NCBI GenBank assembly: GCA_040255525.1
Contig: JBDZVD010000013.1
Coordinates: 1 to 64,000, forward strand
Source of the DNA: Rugosimonospora sp040255525
Lineage (GTDB): Bacteria; Actinomycetota; Actinomycetes; Mycobacteriales; Micromonosporaceae
Direction of reading: 5' to 3'
DNA length: 64,000 nt
Shown here: piece after piece, positions 42,579 to 51,111 of the stretch
How positions within the stretch are numbered: position 1 is the first letter of the stretch
How the letters are laid out: each line of letters starts with the position of its first letter
Notes under the pieces: model-generated
The model's database searches: none
What the model saw: the letters and a program-made list of their open reading frames with translations, nothing else
What the model was told of the DNA's origin: nothing
Program-made: the position numbers and the translations under genes

Positions 42579-44483
42579 GTGATCGAGGGTACGCCACTCG
42601 CCGGGCGCCACGGGCGCGCCGGGTGGCGCAGGCACGGGGGTTATGCGCTGTCTGAGTTCTCGATTCCGCCGGCTGTCACGATCGCCGATCAGGCCAGTCT
42701 CTCTGAGATGGTCTGGAACAACGCGGAGAATTTCCCGCAGGTTGTGCAGTTCGTGCGGCGGGGACCGGCTGGCCGCTTCCCGCACGGCGATGGCACGGAC
42801 GATGCGGGCGGCTGGACGAGCGTTACCTGCCGACAGTTTCGCGACGAGGTGCTCGCGGTGGCTCGCGGGCTCGTCGCGGCGGGCATCGCGCCGGGCACTC
42901 GGGTCGGTTTGCTGAGTCGGACGCGTTACGAGTGGACTGTTCTCGACTTCGCGATCTGGGCGGCCGGGGCGGTCAGCGTGCCGCTCTACGAAACGTCCAG
43001 CGCCGATCAGACGGCTTGGATCCTGTCCGATTCGGGTGCCGCGGCGTGCGTGGTGGAGACCAGCGAGCACGCTCGGATTCTGTCCAGCGTCCGAGACCGT
43101 ATCCCGGCGGTTCAGGATGTCTGGCAGATCGATGCCGGCGACATCGAAGGGCTCAAGGCGCGTGGCGAGGCCGTGGCACCCGCCGACATCGAGGCGCGTC
43201 GAGCGGGGGTGGCGGCGGCTGACCTCGCGACCATCATCTACACCAGCGGCACCACGGGGCGACCCAAGGGCTGCATGTTGAGCCACCGCAACCTTGGCAG
43301 CAACGCCGCCAACGCGGTCGCGGTGCTCCCCCACCTTCTGCACGAGAGTGCTTCGACCGTGCTGTACCTGCCGCTGGCCCACGTGTTCGCCCGGCTGATC
43401 CAGATCGGGGTGGTGTGCACGCGCACGACGACGCTGCACAGCGCCGGGATGGAACGCCTGACCGACGAGCTTCAGGCGTTCCGTCCCACCTTCCTGCTGT
43501 CCGTACCCAGGATGTTCGAGAAGATCCACCAAACAGCCGTCCGAGAGGCGCACGGCGCGGTCAAAGGCCGAATTTTCCGCCAGGCCGAACGGAGCGCGAT
43601 CGCCTACAGCGAGGCGTTGGAGACACCGAAGGGACCCGGTCCGGGGTTGCGGCTGCGGCGCCAGGTGTTCGACTGGGTTGTCTACCGGAGGCTGCGCGCC
43701 GCGCTCGGTGGCCGGTGCCGTTACGCGATCTCCGGCGGGGCCCCGCTGAGCACGCGGCTCGGCCACTTCTTCCGAGGCGTCGGGGTGACCGTGCTGGAGG
43801 GGTATGGGCTGACCGAGACATCCGGCGCCGCCACGGTCAATCTGCCGGCCGCGGTGCGGGTCGGCACGGTCGGCCAGCCGTTGCCCGGGGTCGCGGTCCG
43901 GATCGGCGATGACGGTGAGATTCTTCTCCGTGGTGATCTGGTACTGGGCAGCTACTGGAACAATGCGGAGGCCACCACCGAAGCACTCGCCGAAGATGGT
44001 TGGCTGCGCAGTGGTGACCTGGGCGAGCTGGACGCGGAGGGATTCCTGCGGGTCACCGGCCGGAAGAAGGAGATCATCGTGACCGCCGCCGGTAAGCACG
44101 TGGTGCCGGCGATGCTGGAGGAGCGGGTGCGAGCGCACCCTCTGGTCAGTCAGTGCGTGGTGCTCGGAGACCAGAAGCCGTTCATCGCCGCGCTGCTCAC
44201 CATCGACCAGGAAGCGTGGCCAAGGTGGGTGACCGAGCACGGTCGGCCTGCCGAGACCAGCGTGGCCGACCTGCGTGAGGACCCGGCGTTGTGCGCCGAG
44301 ATCCAGACTGCGGTCGACGAAGCCAACAGGGCGGTATCGCATCCAGAGGCGATCAAGAAGTTCCGCGTGCTGCCCGGCGAATTCACCCAGGCGGCTGGAG
44401 AGTTGACACCCACGCTGAAGGTGAAACGCGAGCAGGTACAGAAGGCGTGCGCAGACGAGATCGCGGCCCTGTACGGAACCTGA
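42579..44483 (+). CDS. Long-chain acyl-CoA synthetase (AMP-forming), FadD15-like
   Basis: This protein of about 600-634 residues activates fatty acids to acyl-CoA. AMP-binding motifs are clear: IIYTSGTTGRPKGCMLSHRN (the P-loop-like signature), YLPLAHVFAR, GYGLTETSGAATVN, DGWLRSGDLGELDAEGFLRV and GRKKEIIVTAAGKHV with the catalytic Lys near LTPTLKVKR. LSEFSIPPAVTIADQ is the usual start of this subfamily, but no good start codon lies right before it. The GTG at 42579 is used as the longest reasonable start. The frame upstream of that is the reductase relic, not part of this gene. It is followed by a hairpin 13 bases after the stop. Confidence 0.88.
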   Translation: MIEGTPLAGRHGRAGWRRHGGYALSEFSIPPAVTIADQASLSEMVWNNAENFPQVVQFVRRGPAGRFPHGDGTDDAGGWTSVTCRQFRDEVLAVARGLVAAGIAPGTRVGLLSRTRYEWTVLDFAIWAAGAVSVPLYETSSADQTAWILSDSGAAACVVETSEHARILSSVRDRIPAVQDVWQIDAGDIEGLKARGEAVAPADIEARRAGVAAADLATIIYTSGTTGRPKGCMLSHRNLGSNAANAVAVLPHLLHESASTVLYLPLAHVFARLIQIGVVCTRTTTLHSAGMERLTDELQAFRPTFLLSVPRMFEKIHQTAVREAHGAVKGRIFRQAERSAIAYSEALETPKGPGPGLRLRRQVFDWVVYRRLRAALGGRCRYAISGGAPLSTRLGHFFRGVGVTVLEGYGLTETSGAATVNLPAAVRVGTVGQPLPGVAVRIGDDGEILLRGDLVLGSYWNNAEATTEALAEDGWLRSGDLGELDAEGFLRVTGRKKEIIVTAAGKHVVPAMLEERVRAHPLVSQCVVLGDQKPFIAALLTIDQEAWPRWVTEHGRPAETSVADLREDPALCAEIQTAVDEANRAVSHPEAIKKFRVLPGEFTQAAGELTPTLKVKREQVQKACADEIAALYGT

Positions 44484-44495
44484 GGTATCGGGCGA

Positions 44496-44516
44496 CAGAC
44501 GCCACGGCAGCGTCTG
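44496..44516. terminator. Hairpin after the acyl-CoA synthetase gene
   Basis: CAGACGC (44496-44502) pairs with GCGTCTG (44510-44516) around a seven-base loop, 13 bases after the stop codon. It is short and has no T-run, but the position fits a terminator. Confidence 0.45.
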
Positions 44517-44549
44517 ACGGCTGAACGCTGCCCATTGGAGCGCCATTGG

Positions 44550-44813
44550 TCACTGTTTCGACCGCTCGGGATGGACCTGCGTGGCGGCCACGTAGGCGGG
44601 GGCGTGCGGGATCACGGACAGGCCGCCGTTGGAGGCGATGTTGATGATCGCGCCGCCACCCTTGAGCAGAGGCAGCTCGTACTTCATGCACAGGAAGGTC
44701 CCGGCGAGATTGACGTGGATCACGCGCGCGAACTCGTCCAGGGTCATCTGGTCGAGCTGACGGTGGTGGGAGGCCATTCCGGCGTTGTTCACGGCGAAGT
44801 CAAGGCCACCTAC
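44550..44813 (-). pseudogene. Internal fragment of an SDR-family gene
   Basis: The minus strand encodes VGGLDFAVNNAGMASHH, DEFARVIHVNLAGTFLCMKY and GGAIINIASNGGLSVIPHAP, then AYVA. This is the middle of a classical short-chain dehydrogenase (NNAG, N in VNLAG, Ser in ASN). The cofactor-binding N terminus and everything after the catalytic Tyr are missing, and the frame ends in unrelated residues. Homology begins abruptly near 44813, where a LysR fragment of opposite polarity starts. It is a dead gene. Confidence 0.7.
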
Positions 44814-44837
44814 GCGGTGACGTGGGCTCGACAGCAC

Positions 44838-45425
44838 GTCGAGCTCACCCCGGCCGGGGAGGCGCTGCAGGAAGCCTGGCGGCGACGCCGGCCTGCTGTC
44901 CGGGATCCTGGCCGGGTACTCCCACCAGCCCGACGCCCGCCAGGTGGACATCTTGTTCAGCGGTCCCGCCGACCGGGCCGAATTCCTGCGCGACGGCCGG
45001 GCCGACATCGGCCTGCTCTGCGCGCCGTTCGACGATCCGGACGGCCTGGCCCACGAGACGCTGTACTCCGAGGACCGCGTGGTCATCGTCCCATCTGGGC
45101 ACCGGCTGGCCGGGCACGCCTCGGTGCTGATGTCCGATCTCGAAGGCGAGACGCTGCCGCGCTGGAAGGGGATCCCCGGGGGCGACGGCAGCGGTCCCGA
45201 GATCGCCGACGTTGTTCAGATGCTGCAGATGATCGCAGTGAGCCGGATGATCGGGGTACTGCCGCGCTCGCTGGTCGAACCGGTCCCGGCCGGCCTGGTC
45301 TGCGTCCCGGTGACCGACGCGCCACCAGCCACCTCGTGCTCGCCTGGAACGAGCAGGACCGCCGACCGCTGGTCGCGTCGTTCGTGGCCGCCGCTCTGAG
45401 GTCGCGACAGCACGAAACCCGATAG
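44838..45425 (+). pseudogene. Decayed LysR-family regulator lacking its DNA-binding half
   Basis: The plus strand begins with VELTPAGEALQEAW, the linker that follows the LysR winged helix. After a frame change it continues GLLSGILAGYSHQPDARQVD, LRDGRADIGLLCAPFDDP and GGDGSGPEIADVVQMLQMIA, the effector domain. A second frame change near 45331 leads to LVLAWNEQDRRPLVASFVAA, the usual end. The DNA-binding half is absent and about 35 residues are missing after the linker. The adjoining SDR fragment is the typical divergent neighbour of such regulators. The following 211 bases up to 45636 hold no gene that I can support. Confidence 0.7.
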
Positions 45426-45636
45426 CGAACCCATCGCAACGCTGAAATACCGGCCGATGGGCGTGGGCGGCCAACGGCCGGGCGGCAGCAGCCCGCTGGT
45501 GTTGGTGGTCGCCACGGCGTCACCCGCACCGCGCGCTACGCGCCGCCGCCGCGTTCATCGAACACACCGGCATCCCCGGCCCGCCCCTCACCATCAATAC
45601 CGGTCTCATCAGCAGTCTCAGCACTCTGCAGGCAAG

Positions 45637-48318
45637 TCAGTCTGCTGTCGCTGCGGATCGCAACCCGCTCATGGCGATGTCCTCAGCTGGAGCGCGCGGG
45701 GCAATGCCCACGAGCTGATCATCCCGATGCGCGTCCAGCAACAGAGCGCAGCGGATGAGCCCGAGATGGCTGTACGCCTGCGGATGGTTTCCCAACCCGC
45801 GCTCCGCGATCGGGTCGTACTGCTCGGGCAGCAAACCCGTGGGACCCGCCGTGGCGATCATTTGCGCGAAAAGCTCCTCGGCGTCGCCGATCCTGCCGAC
45901 CCCCAGGTACGCCTCGATCAGCCACGCCGTGCAGATATGGAACCCGCCCTCGCGCCCCGGTAGGCCGTCGTCCCAGCGGTAGCGGTAAACGACCGGGCCG
46001 CTGCGCAGGTCGGTCTCTATCCTGGCAACGGTGGCGGTGAAGCGCGGGTCATCGAACGCCAGCAATCCCGACAGGCCGATCCACAGGCTGGAGGCATCAA
46101 TCTCCTCGTGCCCGTAGGCCACCGTGTAGGCCCCCGCAGTCTCGTTCCAGCCGTGCTCAAGGACGTTGCGGGCGATCCGGTCACGCAGCTCGACCCAGTC
46201 GCAGCGGTCCTCACCGCCGTGGCGGCGCAGCATGCGCAACGCCCGATCCACGGTCATCCAGCACATGACCTTGGAGAAGACATGGTGGCGCGGCTGCATC
46301 CGCGCCTCCCACAGTCCGTTGTCCGGCTCGTGCCAGCGTCGCTGGACCGCTACCACCATCGCTTCGGCTAGCCGCCATTCCTCCTCACGCACCCAACCGC
46401 GGGCATCCGCTATGGCGGCCAGCAGGTCCGCGACCGGTCCGAACACGTCGAGCTGCAGTTGATGATTGGCAAGATTGCCGACCCGCACTGGACGGGAACC
46501 AGACCATCCAGGCAGCGTGTCGATGACCGCCTCGGCGCTTAGTTCGAGCCCGTCGACGGTGTAGAGCGGGTGCAGCCGCTCCGGATGCCCACCGGTCCGC
46601 TCGACGCAGCCGACCACCCAGCGCAGGAAGCGCTCCGCCTCCCCCAGCGAACCCAGGTCGATCAGCGCTCGCGCGGTCATCGCCGCGTCGCGGATCCAGC
46701 AGTACCGGTAGTCCCAGTTGCGCACTCCGCCGACCTCTTCAGGCAGCGACGTGGTAGCGGCGGCCAGGATGGATCCGGTGGCGCCGTGACAAAGTCCGCG
46801 CAGCGTCAACGCGCTGCGCAGCACCAGGTCCCGAGCGACCGCCGGCAGCGTGAGCGCCGCCGCCCACCGCCGCCACGAATCTTCGGCGAGCGCCTGACGT
46901 TCGGGCGGTGGCAAGCGATGAGGTTTGAGATCGTGCGTGCCGAAACGCAGTTCGACGATGAGCTGGCCGCCAAGGGCGGTCAAGTCGACAATGGCGTGGC
47001 CGTTTACGTGACCGGCGTCCTCGACCACCTCCCAATGCACTCCCTGCGAGAAGAGGGCAATCGGCTCATTCGAGCCGACCACGAGCAGCCCATCGCGCAT
47101 CCCTCGCAGCTGGATCGCCACCTGGCCGAAATCCGGACGCGGGGCGAACTCCAGCCGGACGCGGCCATGGCCGGACAGCATCCGCACCAAGGTGGAATCG
47201 CTGCCCTCGCCGGCCCCGGCGGCCTCGTCGTCTGCCGTGGCCAGCTCCAGCCAGTCGGTGACCGTCAGGTCCGGCCAGCGGGTCTCGACAGTCATCGTCG
47301 CGGGCCGGTAGCGCTGCCCGAGCGGCAATCCGCCTCGCTCGGGCACCACGCTGAAGTGGCCGGCGTCCTCGCCCCCGAGCAGATCCGCGAAGATCGCCGA
47401 GGAGTCCGGCTTGGGTTGGCACAGCCAGGTAACCTTCGCCTGCGGAGTCAGCAGCGCGACGGTGCGGCCGTTGGCAAGCATCGAATGGCGCTCGATCGGA
47501 ACGGCCTGCCCACCGAACAACCAGTTGCGGCGAGCCTGCACCAGCAGCCCCAGCACGCGGGCCGCGTCGATCGGCTCCCCCACCCGGTGGTCGGCGGCTG
47601 TGTCACCCGATCCGATTTTGACGCCGACATCATGTCCGCGCAGGCTGGCGAACGCATCCTCGTCAGTCACGTCGTCACCCAGATACAGTACGGCGCTGGC
47701 GCAAAGCTGCCCGCGTAGTTGTTCGACGGCGGCGCCCTTGTGGGTTGCGATCACCATCAACTCGATGACCTGCTTGGCCCGCTTGACATGCACTCCCGGC
47801 CAGGCGCCCGGTCCAGCGAGGACCTCCGCGACCACATCCGCCGTCACAGCATCATCTGCCGCGCGGGTGTGGACGGCGACGCCCGCGGGCTTGGGCTCCA
47901 GCCGCACGCCTGGACGCTCGGCGACGATCGCCGCAAGGGTCTGCTGTAGTCGGGCGCGCAGCTCAATGTGTTGTGCGGACAGCTCGTCGAGGAAACCGAC
48001 ATCAAACTCCGAGCCATGGCTGCCCACGAGGTGGACCTCGCTCGGCAGCCTGGATAGCGTGGCCAGCTCACGCAGCGTGCGGCCGGAAATGACCGCGACT
48101 GCGGTCTGCGGCAGTCCCGCCAGCGCCCGCACGGCCGCGACGGCTTCTGGCAGCGGCTTTGCCTTTATCGGGTCATCCGTGACGAGGGCGAGCGTGCCGT
48201 CATAGTCGCAGCCGACGAGCAGCTGCGGCGTACGGGCCAGGTGGTCGATGGCGGCGCGCAGGCGAGGTTCGAGTTGCCGGTCTGGGCGCGCGGGGGGGTC
48301 TGCCGGGGAGGTGTTCAC
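45637..48318 (-). CDS. Trehalose-6-phosphate phosphatase fused to a GH15 glycosidase
   Basis: This 893-residue bifunctional protein combines two enzymes. Residues about 15-265 form an OtsB-type HAD phosphatase (GCDYDGTLALV with D38 and D40, SGRTLREL, VGSHGSEF, YLGDDVTDEDAF) that converts trehalose-6-phosphate to trehalose. Residues about 275-870 form a family GH15 glucoamylase/trehalase-like domain (GVRNWDYRYCWIRDAAMTAR, then HPLYTVDG, FSKVMCWMTVDRALR and GLLPEQYDP near the catalytic base). OtsB-GH15 fusions occur in actinobacteria. One protein could thus make and split trehalose, or act on a related glucoside. It starts at a GTG (48318) 38 bases after the dehydrogenase gene, as last gene of the sugar operon. 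Confidence 0.88.
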   Translation of the reverse strand: MNTSPADPPARPDRQLEPRLRAAIDHLARTPQLLVGCDYDGTLALVTDDPIKAKPLPEAVAAVRALAGLPQTAVAVISGRTLRELATLSRLPSEVHLVGSHGSEFDVGFLDELSAQHIELRARLQQTLAAIVAERPGVRLEPKPAGVAVHTRAADDAVTADVVAEVLAGPGAWPGVHVKRAKQVIELMVIATHKGAAVEQLRGQLCASAVLYLGDDVTDEDAFASLRGHDVGVKIGSGDTAADHRVGEPIDAARVLGLLVQARRNWLFGGQAVPIERHSMLANGRTVALLTPQAKVTWLCQPKPDSSAIFADLLGGEDAGHFSVVPERGGLPLGQRYRPATMTVETRWPDLTVTDWLELATADDEAAGAGEGSDSTLVRMLSGHGRVRLEFAPRPDFGQVAIQLRGMRDGLLVVGSNEPIALFSQGVHWEVVEDAGHVNGHAIVDLTALGGQLIVELRFGTHDLKPHRLPPPERQALAEDSWRRWAAALTLPAVARDLVLRSALTLRGLCHGATGSILAAATTSLPEEVGGVRNWDYRYCWIRDAAMTARALIDLGSLGEAERFLRWVVGCVERTGGHPERLHPLYTVDGLELSAEAVIDTLPGWSGSRPVRVGNLANHQLQLDVFGPVADLLAAIADARGWVREEEWRLAEAMVVAVQRRWHEPDNGLWEARMQPRHHVFSKVMCWMTVDRALRMLRRHGGEDRCDWVELRDRIARNVLEHGWNETAGAYTVAYGHEEIDASSLWIGLSGLLAFDDPRFTATVARIETDLRSGPVVYRYRWDDGLPGREGGFHICTAWLIEAYLGVGRIGDAEELFAQMIATAGPTGLLPEQYDPIAERGLGNHPQAYSHLGLIRCALLLDAHRDDQLVGIAPRAPAEDIAMSGLRSAATAD

Positions 48319-48356
48319 GCTGCTCCGCTGAGGATCTTTAGTGGTCCGAGGGGGTT

Positions 48357-49295
48357 TTAGAGGATGATGACGGCTTTGACGAAGCCGGCCGGCTTGTCGC
48401 GCAGGGCCTTGTAGGCGTCGTTGAGCCGCTCAATCGGATAGGTGTGGGTGAGCAGTGCACCCATCGGTATCGCCCCGCTGGCCAGCAGACCTATGGCCGC
48501 GCGGGTCGAGTCGGCCAAACGATGGCGGTCACGGACGTGGGCGTTGATGATGTCGAGCGCTTTCCAGTTCCAGGCGCGCATGTCCACGGCGCGGCTGGAC
48601 GCCTGGTGGTAGCCGAGGATGGACAGCACGCCCTGCTCGGCGGCGAGGCGGGTGGCCAGGTCCAGGCCGGGTTGAGTGCCGCTGGCTTCGACGACCAGTC
48701 CGGTGGAGTCTACTGGCAGGCCGGGGTCGTCCGGGGCGGCCAGATGGGTGGCACCGAGCGTGGCAGCGGCTTGGCGGGCGTCGGCGCGGGGGTCGATGGC
48801 CCATACAGAGGCGACCGGGCTCAGCGTCAGCAGCCGCGTCATGACCAGGCCCATGAAGCCCAGGCCGATGACCGCGGTGTCGGCGCCGATCGGAGGTTGG
48901 GCGCGCCGATAGCCTTCGACGACGCAGCCGAGGGGTTCACCGATGGCGAGGGTCGAGTCGATGGTGTCGGGTACGATGACGACGTCCTCGGGGTGGGCGT
49001 ACAGGTAGTCCGCGAAGGCGGGCGTCAGCCGGCCGGTCACGGTCTGCCCACGATGCAGGCCCTCGACGCCGTCGCCGACGGCCTCGATGAGGCCGACCGG
49101 CTCGTGGCCCAATCGTGGCGGGGATTGGCCGGCGATTGGTCCGGTCAGCCAGTCGTGCAGGTCGCTGGCGCAGACCCCGACCCGCAGCACCTTGACCAAC
49201 ACCTGTCCGGCTGGCGGCGGCGGGAACGGCTGCTCGCGGATGGTGAACGTGCCAGGCGCGGTCAGTTCGGCCACGCGGCCGGATCGGATGGTCAT
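48357..49295 (-). CDS. Medium-chain zinc-type dehydrogenase/reductase (polyol or sugar)
   Basis: This 312-residue enzyme belongs to the medium-chain dehydrogenase superfamily. The catalytic zinc site is indicated by GVCASDLHDW and LGHEPVGLIEAVGDGVEGLH. The Rossmann fold is VIGLGFMGLVMTRLL, followed by AIDPRADAR with an acidic residue that favours NAD. The lobe with four structural-zinc cysteines is absent, giving a shorter protein than sorbitol dehydrogenase. The ATG at 49295 overlaps the stop of the permease gene (ATGA), so it is coupled to the sugar importer. It probably oxidises a hydroxyl on the imported sugar or polyol. Confidence 0.82.
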   Translation of the reverse strand: MTIRSGRVAELTAPGTFTIREQPFPPPPAGQVLVKVLRVGVCASDLHDWLTGPIAGQSPPRLGHEPVGLIEAVGDGVEGLHRGQTVTGRLTPAFADYLYAHPEDVVIVPDTIDSTLAIGEPLGCVVEGYRRAQPPIGADTAVIGLGFMGLVMTRLLTLSPVASVWAIDPRADARQAAATLGATHLAAPDDPGLPVDSTGLVVEASGTQPGLDLATRLAAEQGVLSILGYHQASSRAVDMRAWNWKALDIINAHVRDRHRLADSTRAAIGLLASGAIPMGALLTHTYPIERLNDAYKALRDKPAGFVKAVIIL

Positions 49296-50131
49296 TTGGT
49301 GGCTCCAGCGGTGAGGCCTCGAATGAACTGGCGGTTGAGGATCAGATAGACGGCGAGCACGGGCAGGGTCGCCAGGGTGGTACCGGCGGCGATGACGCCG
49401 GTGTCGCTGGTGAATCGGCCTTGAAAGAACGTCAATCCGATGGGCAGCGTCCGTACGGAGTCGTCTTGAAGGAAGAAGAGTGGCACGACCAGCTCGTTCC
49501 ACGACCACATGAACTCGAAGACAGCGAGGGCCTGCAGGGTCGGCCGGGCCAGGGGCAGCACGATGGACCAGATGGTGCGCAGGTTGCCGGCGCCGTCAAC
49601 GCGGGCTGCATCCAGGATGGCGGGCGGAATGGACTGCATGAACGCCCGCAGCATGAAAATAGCGAACGGCAGGCCGAGGCAGGCTTCGACCAGGATCGCG
49701 CCGGTACGGGTGTTGACGAGGCCGAGGTTCCGCATCTGGAAGAAGAGCGGGATGATGATCGACCAGATCGGAATCATCAAGCCCAGCAGGAAGACCAGGA
49801 AGATCGGTCGCGACAGCGGCAGTCTGAGATTGGAAAGCGCGTACGCGGCGGGAACAGCGCAGGCCAGCACCAGGACGACGACGCCGACAGCGATGAGCGC
49901 GCTGTTGGTCAGGTAGTCGGCGAACCGGGCCTGCGTCCAGGCGCGCAGGTAGTTGTCCCAGTGCAAGCTGTGCGGCAGGCCGAGTGGGTGGTTCGTGATC
50001 TGCGCCGAGCTGCGCAGCGAGGCGGTCCATACCCACGCCAACGGGGCCAGGGAGATCACCGCGGTGACGGTGAGGGCAACATAGCTCACACCGCGAGCGG
50101 TGCGCGGCGCGGTCATGCCGGAGCGCGTCAT
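49292..50131 (-). CDS. Sugar ABC transporter permease (MalG/CUT1 type)
   Basis: This 279-residue permease has six transmembrane helices and the EAA loop AARVDGAGNLRTIWSIVLPL. MIPIWSIIIPLFFQMRNLGL, NTRTGAILVEACLGLPFAIF and FMWSWNELVVPLFFLQ are hallmarks of the MalG-like subunit of carbohydrate (CUT1) importers. It lies five bases after the partner permease. No ATPase gene is in the operon, as in many actinobacteria that use one shared ATPase (MsiK) for several sugar importers. Confidence 0.9.
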   Translation of the reverse strand: MTRSGMTAPRTARGVSYVALTVTAVISLAPLAWVWTASLRSSAQITNHPLGLPHSLHWDNYLRAWTQARFADYLTNSALIAVGVVVLVLACAVPAAYALSNLRLPLSRPIFLVFLLGLMIPIWSIIIPLFFQMRNLGLVNTRTGAILVEACLGLPFAIFMLRAFMQSIPPAILDAARVDGAGNLRTIWSIVLPLARPTLQALAVFEFMWSWNELVVPLFFLQDDSVRTLPIGLTFFQGRFTSDTGVIAAGTTLATLPVLAVYLILNRQFIRGLTAGATK

Positions 50132-50136
50132 GTCGC

Positions 50137-51102
50137 TCAGTCCTTCTCTCGGATACTCAGAAAGACGCCGGTTACGGCCAGGGTCAACACGGTCAGCGCG
50201 ACAGCGACCGCTGCGGCGTAGCCAACTTGGCGGGTGATGAACGCCAGCGAGTAGATGTAGTAGGCGGCGACTTCGGTGGAGCCGCCGGGACCGCCGCTGG
50301 TCATGACGTAGACCAGGTCAAATGTACGCAGCGTGTTGATGAGCGAGACGATCAGCAGCAGGGTGATCTGTCCGTGCAGTCCGGGGACGGTGACGTTACG
50401 AAATTGCCGCCAGGCGCCGGCTCCGTCCAGCGCGGCCGCTTCATACATCTGCCGGTCGATGTTCTGCAGCCCGGCCAGGAAAATGACCATGGCGAATCCG
50501 AAGTACGTCCAGTTGGCGGTCGCGATGACGGCGGGCATGGCGGTCGACTCGTTGGACAGCCATCCGGTCGCCAGGTGCTTCGCGCCGGCATGGTCGAGCG
50601 CGGTGTTGAGCAGACCCCAGTTCGGGTTGTAGATGAAGTCCCACACGATGCCAACGACGACGAGCGACATGGTGGCCGGAACGAAGAAGATCGCCCGGAA
50701 CGCGGCGCGGCCGCGGATCCAGCTCGCGGAGAGCAAGGCCGCGAGCAGCAGGCCAAAGCCTTGGGCCAACCAACTGCCGGCCACCCATTCGAGGTTATTG
50801 AGCAGGTCGGTGAAGAACCGGCCGTCGCCGACGAGCCGCCGGTAGTTGTCCAGCCCGACCCATGTCGGTGAGGCGCTGAGCCCGTCCCAGTCAGTGAAAG
50901 CCAGATACACCGTCTGCCCGATCGGGACCAGCAGGAACGCTGCGTACAGCAGGGCCGCGGGGGTCACGAGGCCGTAGCCGCTGAGGAGAGCTCTCACGTT
51001 GCGCCGCCGGCGCGTCCTGCCATCGGCGCGTTCGGGCCCGGGTCGGCGGGTCCGGGCCGCAAGCGCCCGGCCCGCCGCGCGGGTTGCAGAGGGGTGCGAC
51101 AC
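50137..51102 (-). CDS. Sugar ABC transporter permease (MalF/CUT1 type)
   Basis: This 321-residue permease has six transmembrane helices after an Arg-rich N-terminal tail. LLVPIGQTVYLAFTDWDGL, WVGLDNYRRLVGDGRFFTDL and the EAA loop EAAALDGAGAWRQFRNVTVP identify the MalF-like subunit of CUT1 carbohydrate importers. FDLVYVMTSGGPGGSTEVAA is the usual late motif. It pairs with the permease at 49292-50131 and follows the binding protein by nine bases. Confidence 0.9.
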   Translation of the reverse strand: MSHPSATRAAGRALAARTRRPGPERADGRTRRRRNVRALLSGYGLVTPAALLYAAFLLVPIGQTVYLAFTDWDGLSASPTWVGLDNYRRLVGDGRFFTDLLNNLEWVAGSWLAQGFGLLLAALLSASWIRGRAAFRAIFFVPATMSLVVVGIVWDFIYNPNWGLLNTALDHAGAKHLATGWLSNESTAMPAVIATANWTYFGFAMVIFLAGLQNIDRQMYEAAALDGAGAWRQFRNVTVPGLHGQITLLLIVSLINTLRTFDLVYVMTSGGPGGSTEVAAYYIYSLAFITRQVGYAAAVAVALTVLTLAVTGVFLSIREKD

Positions 51103-51111
51103 GAACCTGGC

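Noticed and set aside
42219..44483. A 754-residue acyl-CoA synthetase starting at 42219
   Set aside because: The first 120 codons read through a frameshifted reductase relic; synthetase homology begins near 42650.
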